Source: Tetrastigma voinierianum (lineage: Eukaryota; Streptophyta; Magnoliopsida; Vitales; Vitaceae). Taken from it: DNA of 64,000 nucleotides. Of the stretch, positions 11,765-21,452 are shown in pieces. The position numbers and the translations under genes were made by a program. Numbering within the stretch: the stretch's first letter is position 1; every line of letters starts with the position of its first letter. The notes beneath the pieces were generated by a model. It was not told the DNA's origin. It did not search any database and was given only the letters and a program-made list of their open reading frames with translations. The stretch is taken from contig JAEQBH010004678.1 in the NCBI GenBank assembly GCA_016808115.1, positions 310,001 through 374,000 of the forward strand. Reading direction: 5' to 3'.

Positions 11765-12836
11765 CTCTAGTTCAAGGATGTAAAGATTCCCAGAATTGTG
11801 TCCTTTACCAATAATCTTTTTCGTCGAAAGATCCTGAATCAGACAATAATCAGGAAAGAATGAGTTATTGCAATTAGTGTGCGAGTGAGTTTACTCACAT
11901 AATTTAAATTAAAATAAAATTGTGGTAGACTCATAACAGAGGTCAAAGTGATTAGAGGAGTATGATGAATTGCCCATGACCCAAGGACACAAGATGTTGA
12001 CCCATATGCAAAGGTAAGAGTAGAGGTAAAAGGGTGTGGCTAAAATGTAGTAAACAAAATGGAATTACCCGTCCCGGTGATTTGTGCAATTCAGAGTCCA
12101 CATCAATTTAGCGAAAGAAGAAATAAGACATGTAGGTTTATCGACCGACAAGCATAGTGCTGTGAGAGACAATTTCAATGATTCATGAGCATACTGAAAC
12201 TTTCAATTTCTATTCTGACACTTCCTACAATCCTGACATACATGTCTTGGATTATGGAAATAATGACACAATCTCTACCGGCTTTCTAGTCATGAGATCT
12301 AATTCAAAAGCCTCTAAAAACCGAAAAATACTTAAAAATAGGACTTTGTACGTAAAATGACCACTATTCCACAGAAAGCACCACACTCGAATGGAATTTG
12401 GTCCTACAAACCTCAAATCACCCGTTGATGCCATTGAATCACTAAAAAACCATGAAACCCTAGAAACAAAGGGCAACTGAACACAAAAAGCACTAAAAGT
12501 AGTAGATCCAGGTATTAAACAAGGAAACTAGGTGGGTAGGAAGACTTGTCACAGCCTAAGTGACCTGTGAAGGAGGCGCACACTGAGGGAAGCCCCACGC
12601 ACCTCGTTGCCACAAGTATGGGAAACAAGGTATCACTCAAATTGGCACTTTCCAACCATCGACTTCGTGGTGGCACTCGTCTATGCTAAGCCTCCCTGTG
12701 CCGAGGTGAGATCCCACATGCCCTCGAGGTCCATGTTTAAAAAACTCACCCACTGGCCATTGCATACTTATTCTATCGAAAAGCTTGGAATTCTCCCTAA
12801 AAATTCCTCAAATCTAAGCCCTAGGCTCTGATACCA

Positions 12837-13034
12837 TGTAGAAAGAACAAATAAAGGAATTGGAGGAATGAATTCCTTGTTTTTTTCCATTGAATCGTTA
12901 GGTGTATATATACAAGAGGGTTAGTCTATACAATAGGTTAGCCAATCTATCCTTTCTAATAGGTTACAACCCTACAAGTCAAGCTTCCTAATCAGTTACA
13001 ATCCTATATGTAAAGTATGATACATACTAAAACA
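12837..13034 (-). repeat. 5' LTR of copia A
   Basis: It directly adjoins the primer binding site at 12824-12836 and the target duplication at 13035-13039. On the coding strand it starts TGTTTTAGTATG. Confidence 0.9.
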
Positions 13035-13039
13035 ATCTA

Positions 13040-13931
13040 TATCTGCTGTGACATTCACAAAGAGTTGTAGCCATTTATCTGCGAGCACTTGCGATGTATC
13101 ATTCTGCATAGACAAAAAATTTTTTAAAAAATTTGAACTATGAATAGAATATTAGAAAAAGTTGAAGCGCAGAAGATAAGTGGTGCTGTTACCCGCTCCA
13201 ACAGTAAATTGAGTCCTACAAGACCTTCCATGGAAGCAACTATAGAAAAACCCATTATGAGCAGACAATCAGTACCCACGTTATCATAGATACTTGCCAT
13301 AACAAATTGTTATAAGAAAAGGGGGAAAATACCTCTAACACCCAAATGAGAATGTTCTAAACCTTGAATTATCTGGAGTTTGTCAATTGCATCATCAAAA
13401 GCTCCCCTGAAAGCCCAAATTGTGATCCTCTATGAACTGAACGGTTCTTAATAATGATATAATCCCTAAAGGAGGGGGGGAGGAAGGAAATGTAAAACCT
13501 CTCAAACAATAAGGTAGACATGGCGAGTAGGACTATGGCCCTTGAGTTTTGGCTGGTGGCATCGTCAACCTCGTTTGATTGCGTTGAAAGGCACTGCTCC
13601 AGTACCAGTAGACCTTGTGCGTAGGATTCATCTATAAACGAAAAACTTGGACATAGAATTTTTCTTATAATTCAAACCAGAAGAAGAAAATAAATAGAGA
13701 ACCAGGGTGTTGAAGATGTGTGGACCCAGAATTACCAGATTTAAGGGACCTAGCATGAGAGAGAGCGTAGTCGATCATCTGAAGTGCGACTGGGCTTGCA
13801 TTTGAGCCTTTGGGTCCACAAAAAAATCTGGATGATGATGGAGATAGAAGAGGTGGCGTACGAGAGAGGAGGCCGATTCCGGTGGCCCTGACCGCTGCTC
13901 GGGACAATTTCAATACGGTGCTCAACATCAT
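13040..13931 (-). CDS. TPR protein gene, 5' part (exons 1-4 and start of 5)
   Basis: It encodes the presequence and about 170 residues, ending near LQLFVNVTADI where the inserted element begins. Exon 2 includes ESYAQGLLVLEQCLST and exon 3 FDDAIDKLQIIQGLEHSHLG, both helical and TPR-like. Phases at the junctions are 1, 2, 1 and 0, all consistent. Confidence 0.85.
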
Positions 13932-14870
13932 TATCCCCGTTTAGTAGGGAAAACGCAAAACGCAAAACCCAAAACCCTAGACGGAGGGGAGGGTTTAGAG
14001 GGTAAAATGGGAAACGCATATTAATTTTCCATGTCTTTAAACAGGTGATAGATAATCAACGTGTCCAGATTTACGCTTTCTGCCAAGTGCCAACTACACA
14101 CACATCGCGCGTGTTGGTTAAAATACAATGTGGGTGGAATAAATTATAAGGCTTCTTTATGTCAAAATAAAATTAATATATATATATGGCTTCTTTATTC
14201 TTAATTAAAAACTTAAACATAAAATCAACCACACACATTAAAAATTGCAAAGATATTAACACGATTAATATCTACAATACAAAATTGTCACCTAACAAAT
14301 AAAAAATATAAAAATTCATTGAAACAAAAACAGAAACAATCTATGCCAACGTTATTGGATAGGAAGGCATCCCATCTTATGATTCTTGTCCCGCCATCTT
14401 GTCTCTAATAAACCGAATTTGAGATAAAAGATAAATAAGTTTGAGATGATGAGTTTGTCCAAACATAAACGTAAATTAAGTAATAATAAAGTCTATAAAA
14501 ATTGAATTTTTACTATTGTTTTAAACTGAAAAAACTTTTTGTTTATTATAACTTTTTTTATGCATTGAATAATATAATATAAATTTTTTAGTATTTTAAT
14601 CATAATCATAAATATTAATATGATATGTTTTTATTTTTAAAATAGAAAATATTGAAATGTAGTAACATAAAATTCATATCCAATCATCTAGAAGTGCGGT
14701 GTACACTCCATGTAGTTTGATTCGTTCCATATATTGTGACGAGGAGATGAGGTTTTGGAATTTACTAATTTGTGATACGGATTTTGGACATCGATTCACA
14801 ATGTTATAACAGATTGTCATGATGTGTTGCTGCTTTTCCGTCTAGCTGAAAATCATTATCATTAGACATT

Positions 14871-14873
<3 letters not shown>
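13932..14873. other. Upstream of the TPR gene; no gene seen
   Basis: The first 100 bases or so should hold the 5' UTR and core promoter of the minus-strand TPR gene (the coding-strand ATG is at 13929-13931). The rest is AT-rich with a short TA run near 14175. Nothing else is recognisable. Confidence 0.5.

Positions 14874-14918
<45 letters not shown>
14874..14918. repeat. (AG)n microsatellite
   Basis: About 20 consecutive AG units, nearly perfect. Confidence 0.95.
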
Positions 14919-14922
<4 letters not shown>

Positions 14923-15950
14923 GATTATGAAATGATTTCGGACAGTGAATCAACTCAAATTAAGGGGTGGTTTGGGGCTCAAAACAATGGCACTTTATTC
15001 CTGCCTGCCTACGTACTTACAAAATGTAGTGGAGAACTCCATTGATGGTCTACACTACAGGATTCCCTCCTCGTCCTCCTCCTTAAAAAAAAAAAAAGAG
15101 CACCTGCTTTGTTTTATGTTAAACAAACAAGCTTTAAGTCTAATTTTGTGCTGAAATGCGCTTCCGGGTCACAAAAGAGGGCATCTTCCCCCACAAGCAT
15201 TAGAAAGTTTTAAGAGGCATAATTGTTGTGTTCCCCTCATTTCTTCATCAAAACACCCCCCACCCCACCCACCCCCTCTTTTCTCAGGACCCAGATGATG
15301 GAGATTTTTTTTGCCCATATTTTATTGCCAAAGCCCAAAAGACGATACCGCTTTAATTCTCCTAGTTTATTCCTAATCCTTTTAACTTATGTAAATAAAA
15401 ATAATAATAATACTGATACCTATCAACTTTTCTCCAGAAGTTACATCAAACAGAATTCTAACTCTTTGAGAATGTTCCATCACGTAATTGGATTTTCTTA
15501 ACTTCCAAACAAGTGTTTAGGCAATCAGAGAAGATGCCTGATTTTCAGATGTGGGTGAAATTTGAGGAATCCATCGACCATGTAAGATCCGAAAGGGAAG
15601 GGATCCAATTCGAGATCTGATCAACCATAGAGAGAATATGAGCATGTTCGATAAAGCGAGCTATGTTAGCTGACTGAGAGAGATCATACGAGGTAGGATC
15701 CCACTAGGGAATGGATCAACTCATTAAGCTAAGAACAACAGTATTTCTCTTTTTGAAAATGATAATAATAATAATAATCAAACAGCGTTTTGATAGGTAA
15801 AGCAGAACCCCCAGTTCGAAGCAATGGATATATGCCCTTTTCTCTCAGAAGTGAAAGGGAAAAAGGAGATTAACCCAGAAAAGGAAAAACTGAGAGAAGA
15901 TAGCGAAAGAGAAAAAGCAAAAGAGAGAAGCAAGCAGCGGTTTGCCTTCT
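14919..15950. other. Spacer and thaumatin-like gene promoter
   Basis: No gene is seen. There is a C-rich CACCCC run at 15254-15278 and a short ATA repeat at 15765-15778. The last few hundred bases are GAGA-rich on the plus strand and should be promoter sequence for the gene at 16062. Confidence 0.5.
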
Positions 15951-15953
15951 CTC

Positions 15954-15959
15954 TATAAA
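15954..15959 (+). promoter_or_regulatory. Probable TATA box of the thaumatin-like gene
   Basis: TATAAA lies 103 bp upstream of the start codon after a GA-rich stretch, which would place the transcription start near 15985. Confidence 0.5.
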
Positions 15960-16061
15960 CCGTTTCACTCAAACCTGCTGTCTTATAAACGAAAGACTTG
16001 GGACTCTCTTCCAAAGCACACTACTTCCTTGGTCTGTATTTCAGAAAGCTAGCTAGAAATC

Positions 16062-16903
16062 ATGCTAACTTCCTTTTCTATTCTCCTCTTTCTTTTGATC
16101 TCTCTCACCCTCACAAGTAAGTATATTTCCCTTCTCCTTATACTCTGTTAATTTTCATGTATCTGTCATCCAGCAATTAGTAGTTTCCTTTATCATTTTT
16201 TTTTTTTTTTGGGGGTTGGTTGATATGCAGATGGGTCTCAGCTCATACTAGTAAACAACTGCAAGGAAAGCGTATGGCCAGGAATACTGGGTAGTGCAGG
16301 CCACACCACCCCCAACGACGGCGGATTCCATCTCCACAGTGGAGAGGAAATGGTCCTTGACGTACCGGAAAAGTGGTCGGGAAGGATATGGGGAAGGCAA
16401 GGTTGTTGCTTCGACAAAAATGGAAAAGGCAATTGCGAGACCGGAGATTGCTCTGGCATGTTACATTGTCGGGGCACAGGCGGAGTGCCACCGGCAACGG
16501 TGGTTGAAATGACACTTGGGACATCCGCCTCGCCCTTACATTACTATGATGTGAGTTTGGTTGATGGATTCAACTTACCAGTTTCCATGGCACCTGTTGG
16601 TGGTGGAATTGGCTGTGGACGAGCCGCCTGTGATGTTGATTTGAACATTTGTTGTCCATCTGCTTTGGAAGTGAAGAAAGGGGGCAAAGTGGTGGGCTGC
16701 AAGAGCGCTTGCTTGGCCATGCAATCGGCAAAGTATTGCTGTACAGGTAATTACTCCAACCAAAAACTTGCAAGCCAACTCTCTTCGCCAATCTCTTCAA
16801 AGCCATCTGCCCCAAAGCTTATAGTTATGCTTTTGACGATTCTACCAGCCTCAACAAATGCAGGGCTTCACGGTATGTCATCACTTTTTGCCCTCCAAAA
16901 TAA
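16062..16903 (+). pseudogene. Thaumatin-like protein (PR-5 family), single frameshift near the 3' end
   Basis: Exon 1 (16062-16116) encodes a hydrophobic signal peptide, MLTSFSILLFLLISLTLT; exon 2 starts at 16231 after TGATATGCAG. The mature part opens LILVNNCKESVWPGILG. The family signature is clear in GNCETGDCSG, followed by ATVVEMTL and YYDVSLVDGFNLPVSMAP; the acidic-cleft Asp residues are present. Fourteen cysteines are encoded before position 16760. There one base is missing (AACCAAAAAC where AACCCAAAAAC would keep the frame). The shifted frame carries the expected C-terminal part, with FKAICPKAYSYAFDD, and stops at TAA 16901-16903; the unshifted frame runs on to 16991 and loses four cysteines. 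Thaumatin-like proteins are secreted, disulfide-rich defence or stress proteins. Restored length would be about 242 residues. It could be a pseudogene or an assembly error. Confidence 0.9.
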
Positions 16904-18290
16904 GCATGTGTCATCACAACGAATGTTGAAGGGTGCACTCATGGCGCTCTGTAAGGAACTCAGTGGTGTTAGCAATGTAGTTTCTTTTTGAGTATCATCT
17001 GTACTTTCTACTTAATTAAATCATCCGCTACTGCAGTTTTTTTTTTCTCCTTTTAAGGTTAGATTGATTTTGTGATTTGATCTTTGTTCATCAAGTTCTG
17101 TTAGTTGAAAACACTAGTTTTCCTTTTGGGTTGCGGCCTAGTAATAATAATGATTTGGTAGTTGGTATCAGTGGTCAAGTTTCTGCTCATTCAGTAGACA
17201 TTAAATAATTTTTGCTACCATTTGGGAGCCTGATGGAGAATAAAGTTATATTGTGATGATGAGACATTGACGGGTATGAATTACCCACAACCACAAGAAA
17301 GAAAGAGAACAAAAGAGAGAAGAGGAAGAATGAAAGGGTTTTAACCTATACCATCGTGATGACAGAGGCATTAATGGGCATGAATTACCCACAAGAAAGA
17401 TAACAAAAGAGAGAATAAGAAAAGATCAAGAAAAAGATGCCTGTACGTACTTCAGTATTTGGCTTTTTGAGTCTCTCGACTTGAGTGCAAAGAACTTGCT
17501 TTCTTGTAAGTTTTCTCTTGGTGGCGATCTGATGGATTCATCTCTTTAGAAGCAGTGCTACAGACAATTTTCATTTACTTATTTCCATAACCCAATTCAA
17601 CGTTTACATTCTATTACCTTTGGTTTGAAGAACAGGAAATCTAAATCTATCCTATCCAAGAGGCTAAGGTTTATTTATTTATTTATTTTTAATTTTTTTT
17701 TATGACAAAACGAAACCACACTAAGCTTACAAAGACGATTCGATAAAGAACCGCAATAATCTACAAAGCTATTATAAGTAACATCTTTAGGAAAGTTTGA
17801 AAGCCAAATTCTTAAATCTATAATAGCACTGTCTTTCTTGGCAAGACAATCTACATAGACATGGTGATAGCCATAAATATTTAGATCCCCATATAACTTC
17901 CAAGAGGCTCAGCTTTGAAACCTCTTCTCCATATGCTGAGCGGGTGAACGTCAAAAAAAAAAAAAAAAAGAAGTCATCATTTACAGGGGAAAATGAGAAA
18001 AGACCAATTGAAAACCTGAAGGAAGCCCCCAAAAGGTTCTGCCAATAAATCTCATAATCAAATTCGTAAAGCGATCTAACTTAACATAACAAAGCTATCC
18101 TCTTGAAGTTTCCAAAGCAAAGTTAAAAAGCATCCAAAGCAAATACGCCAAATTCACCACAAACCATCCCAATTTAAAATCCAAACAAATAAAATTCCAA
18201 ATGATGCTATCAAAAGGGAATCATTTTTCCGAAGAAGAACAAGATCCACCTTCACTACGAGGCAAAATCTAATGAAATCACAAAGAAGAA
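16904..18290. other. Spacer between the thaumatin-like and dioxygenase genes
   Basis: There is no intact gene. A partly duplicated segment of about 75 bp, sharing GAATTACCCACAA and AACAAAAGAGAGAA, occurs at 17252-17330 and 17353-17425. A possible LINE/RNase H fragment is listed separately. Confidence 0.5.
17700..17900 (-). pseudogene. Possible RNase H-like tail of a LINE or related element
   Basis: On the minus strand one frame reads VYVDCLAKKDSAIIDLRIWL, which resembles the end of plant RNase H-like domains (ADxLAKK). It has no start, no flanking endonuclease or RT that I can recognise, and a stop nearby. I give it low weight. Confidence 0.25.
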
Positions 18291-18299
18291 ATACTTGAC

Positions 18300-18305
18300 T
18301 ATAAA
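18300..18305 (+). promoter_or_regulatory. Possible TATA box of the dioxygenase gene
   Basis: TATAAA lies 47 bp upstream of the ATG at 18347. That is closer than usual and implies a very short leader. Confidence 0.3.
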
Positions 18306-18346
18306 TTCATGTAAGCAATAAAAGAGGTGCCCCAATTTGAAGAAAC

Positions 18347-19860
18347 ATGGGCATTAACATTGCAGAAGCAGCAGAGGGGCAGGATGCGCCAACCTATGGC
18401 TCATCTCTACCGGTACCAAATGTTCAAGAGATGGTGAGGATGAATCCTATGCAGGTTCCCGAAAGATACATTAGGAACCAAGAAGACATGCCTAAAACTA
18501 CCGATATGACTCATCTTTCACGTGAGATTCCCACCATTGATTTGTCACTGCTATCAAATGGGCACAGGGAAGAGCTCAAGAGACTGGAACTGGCTTCCGA
18601 AGAATGGGGCTTTTTCCAGGTAATATTCCATATAAAACAAACTTACACCAAACAAATAGTTCTTTAAACAAAAAATCAAAGCATGGATGGCACAACAAAT
18701 AATTACCATATGGACACTTGGTAAAAGGATGTACACTATAGCACCAGAATGTTTTCAATTTTACTAGTACTGCACAGTTTTCATAAAGAAAAATACTTTG
18801 CAGGTTGTAAATCATGGAGTGGCAGAAGAAGTGTTGCAAAGTGTGAAGCAAAGTGCATCTGAGTTTTTTGAACTCCCGATAGAAGAGAGCAGTATGCCAT
18901 GCCCTCAGATGACATACAAGGCTATGGCCATGCATGCGTTGTTTCTGAAGAGCAGAAGTTAGTTGGTCAGATATACTGGTTCTTATTATCTACCCTTCAG
19001 CATTTCAGAAGCTTAGAATTTGGCCATCAGTACCAAAGGAATTCAAGTAGGTTTCTGTAATTATTTGTAACTAAAAGCTATGTGACTTGCAATCTGTGAA
19101 TCTAATAGTTTATCCATGCAGAGAAAAGATCGAGGCCTATTCAAATGAAGTAAAAAGAGTGGGAGAGGAGCTCCTATGTTCCTTATATTTGATAATGGGA
19201 ATGGATAAGGATACTCTCCTTGGACAGCACAAAGAGTTGGTACAAGCCTTGCGGGTGAACTACTATCCCACTTGTAGCATACCAGATCAAGTACTGGGTA
19301 TAAGTCCACATTCGGACACAAGCATCCTAACCATACTTTTGCAAGATAGTGATGTCATTGGTTTTACAGTTAAGCAGAATGGAGAGTGGGTGCCTGTAAA
19401 GCCAATTCCAAATGCTCTGGTTGTCAATATTGGAGATGTTATTGAGGTAGTGTTTTAGAATCTCCATATGTCACCAATTCTTTCTTGTTGAGTTAAGACA
19501 TTATTACTGATAAAAATCAAAATACTAATATGTATTATAAAATGGCAAGCACATGGTAGATTGAGGAAAATATCCTTATTCTTCTACGAATTCCTATTGC
19601 AATGACAGATTTGGAGCAATGGGAAGTACAGAAGCATTGAGCACAGAGCTGTGACAAACAAGAACAGGGTAAGGATTTCATTAGCGTCTTTTATTGTTCC
19701 ACACGATGATGTGGAAATTGAGCCATTTGACCATTTGGTAGATCCCCAGCAGTCCATTAAGATATACAAGAAGGTAAGGTACGGAGACTATCTTAGGCAT
19801 TCCCTGCAAAGGAAAATGGAGGGAAAGGCTCACACAGAAATGGCCAAGAATGAAGATTAA
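18347..19860 (+). pseudogene. SRG1-like 2-oxoglutarate/Fe(II)-dependent dioxygenase, two frameshifts in exon 2
   Basis: Four exons: 18347-18619, 18804-19046, 19122-19446 and 19609-19860, all GT-AG. The N-terminus has GSSLPVPNVQEMVR and VPERYIRNQED, then the DIOX_N core REIPTIDLSLLSNGHREELKR, as in SRG1-type enzymes. Exon 3 carries LRVNYYPTCSIPDQVLG and SPHSDTS, giving the iron ligands His and Asp; exon 4 gives the third ligand in SIEHRAVTN and the 2-oxoglutarate-binding RVRIS. Exon 2 has two frame breaks, at about 18885-18890 (bases missing between PIEE and QYAM) and about 18961-18964 (one base missing where KLDW is expected). The unshifted frame stops at TAG 18960-18962. Such enzymes hydroxylate or demethylate plant secondary metabolites; the substrate cannot be told. 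All catalytic residues survive, so decay is recent or the breaks are sequence errors. Confidence 0.9.
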
Positions 19861-20362
19861 GTAGATTGTCTGAATATTTCCAAAACTTGCATAGTGACAG
19901 GACATTGAAGGAAAGGAAAGAAATCAATAGAAACAGAAGTTTTGCCCAGAAATTTGTATATTACGAATTAGACTTCTGTTTGTCCAAATAAGCACCAAAT
20001 ATTTGAACTATCATTTCCTAACTTCAGAGTTCAATGAAAGTCTAATAAATTTACCTTTGGTTCAAGCGTAGGCATTCACTCTTTAGTATGGATTGTGTTT
20101 TCCTATGAGAAGCAGGAATGCCAAACTCCAAGTAGGTTCTCTAGGGCATTTCCATGAAAAGTAAGTACAACGATACTTAGATATTTTGCAAAGCTAAAAC
20201 AACCACACCATCTGTTGTTTTGGAGAAGCATGTGAAAAACATATATTCATGGTATATGGCATCACTAAAAATTTATTAGTTTCTAGATGCCTTACTCTTC
20301 TTGGTTGCATGGTGAAAATAATATGGATCAAAGGGAAGTATGAGAGATTTGAGCATGGTTCT
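19861..20362. other. Dioxygenase gene 3' region
   Basis: Probable 3' UTR and spacer. TCTAATAAATTT near 20040 could be a polyadenylation signal. No other feature. Confidence 0.5.
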
Positions 20363-20666
20363 TGTGAATGGATAGAAGAGAAGGTTCTACTTTTCTTATT
20401 GAATGATTGTGTGTAAACTGAAACAGGCCCTATGTAATAATAGGGGAGAAAGTATAACTAAAAAGGTAGTAAGAAAGCATGTACAAGGAAAGAAAACTGT
20501 ATAAGGAAAATAATACAAACATGGAAGGGACTATGAGAGGGAGATCTGTTAGACATCCCTTTTACGTTATTCAATACTCCCCCTCAAGTTAGAGCATATA
20601 GGTCATATGCACTAAGCTTGTTATAAAGATCTATTTAATCCTATCTGATGCCGAAGGCAATGCGAC

Positions 20667-20822
20667 ATAGAGAAGGTCTACCGGAGAAGGAAGGTTAGTC
20701 GGAAAAGGTCTATCAGAGAAGGTTTGATGGAGAAGATCCAATGGAGAAGGTCCAACAGAGAAGGTTCGACGGAGAAGGTACGAGCGAGAAGGTCCGCTGG
20801 AGAAGGTCCATCAGAGAAGTCG
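20667..20822 (-). repeat. 15-bp minisatellite, TRIM array interior 1
   Basis: About 10 units of the same GGAGAAGGTCCGACG-type repeat as at 8572-8940, with one longer unit containing GGAAGG. Confidence 0.8.
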
Positions 20823-21194
20823 CCCCCACTAGATGAATTGTTGGAATTGAAAACAAGGCAAAATCCTGACTCAAACCTTCCATGACTCTGATACCATGTG
20901 AAAGGGTAGAAGAAAAGTTCTACTTTTCTTATTGAATGAATGTGTGTAAACTGATACAAGCCCTATGTATATATAGGGGAGAGAGTATAGCCAAAAAGGT
21001 AGCAAGAAAGAATGTACAAGAGGCAGCGTACAACAAAATATCTGTGAGCATGGAAGGACTATGATAGGAAGGTCCATTGGACATTCCTTATACGTTATTC
21101 AACACTCCCCCTCAAGTTAGAGCATATAGGTCATATGCACCAAGCTTGTTATAAATATGTACTTAATCCTATCCGATGCCAACAACAACACGAC

Positions 21195-21452
21195 ATAGAG
21201 AAGGTCCGCTGGAGAAGGTCCGTTAGAGAAGGTCTGTCGGAGAAGGAAGGTTCGTCGGAGAAGGTCTATCGAAGAAGGTCCGATGGAGAAGATCCGACGA
21301 GAGAAGATTCGATGGAGAAGGTTCGACGAAGAAGGTTTGATTGAGAAGGTCCGAGGGAGAAGGTTTGAGGGATAAGGTCCAATGGAGAAGGTCCGAGGGA
21401 TAAGGTCCAATGGAGAAGGTCCATCGGAGAAGGTTCGCCAGAGAAGTCGCCC
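21195..21452 (-). repeat. 15-bp minisatellite, TRIM array interior 2
   Basis: About 17 units of the same repeat; towards the right end a higher-order pair alternates GATAAGGTCCAATGG and GAGAAGGTCCGAGGG. It is again open in the minus-strand frames. Confidence 0.8.

Larger units (their letters stand above)
8076..13034 (-). mobile_element. Ty1/copia retrotransposon A, inserted in the TPR gene exon
   Basis: LTRs of 196 and 198 bp (8076-8271 and 12837-13034) begin TG and end CA. The 5-bp target duplication ATCTA is perfect (8071-8075 and 13035-13039). The primer site GGCTCTGATACCA (12824-12836; TGGTATCAGAGCC on the coding strand) is that of initiator-Met tRNA primed elements, and the polypurine tract is at 8272-8285. 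On the minus strand, from right to left, are a decayed gag, protease-like sequence (about 11900-12130), integrase (about 11260-11770), reverse transcriptase (9839-10616) and RNase H (about 9190-9780). Stops and frameshifts show it is no longer autonomous. The coding strand is the same as that of the host gene. A smaller LTR element (8308-9186) lies between the polypurine tract and RNase H. Confidence 0.93.
6324..13931 (-). pseudogene. TPR-repeat protein gene, probably mitochondrial, exon split by a copia insertion
   Basis: Twelve coding exons on the minus strand: 13736-13931, 13499-13631, 13333-13406, 13193-13239, 13040-13103 joined to 7989-8075 (one exon, interrupted), 7848-7892, 7537-7741, 7391-7452, 7160-7260, 6823-6877, 6694-6741 and 6324-6502. 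All junctions are GT-AG and the frame runs through to 431 residues. The N-terminus (MMLSTVLKLSRAAVRATG) is basic and lacks acidic residues, as in a mitochondrial presequence, and RFFCGPKGS follows. The body has TPR-like helical pairs, clearest around ALSYGEFLHSTGKFSLAKEL. The family is the plant TPR-like superfamily; no specific substrate is known to me. A 4.96-kb retrotransposon sits inside exon 5, so a normal product is unlikely from this allele unless the insert is spliced out. No other frameshift or stop is visible. Confidence 0.85.

Noticed and set aside
13750..14019. 89-codon open frame overlapping TPR exon 1
   Set aside because: Wrong frame for the spliced TPR protein; a shadow of the exon and its upstream sequence.
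15778..16014. 78-codon minus-strand open frame
   Set aside because: It is the complement of the GA-rich promoter and leader of the thaumatin-like gene.
16243..16524. Minus-strand open frames opposite the thaumatin-like gene
   Set aside because: They are antisense shadows of GC-rich coding sequence in exon 2.
18554..18935. Minus-strand open frames across dioxygenase exons 1-2
   Set aside because: Antisense shadows; the plus strand has clear family motifs and splice sites.
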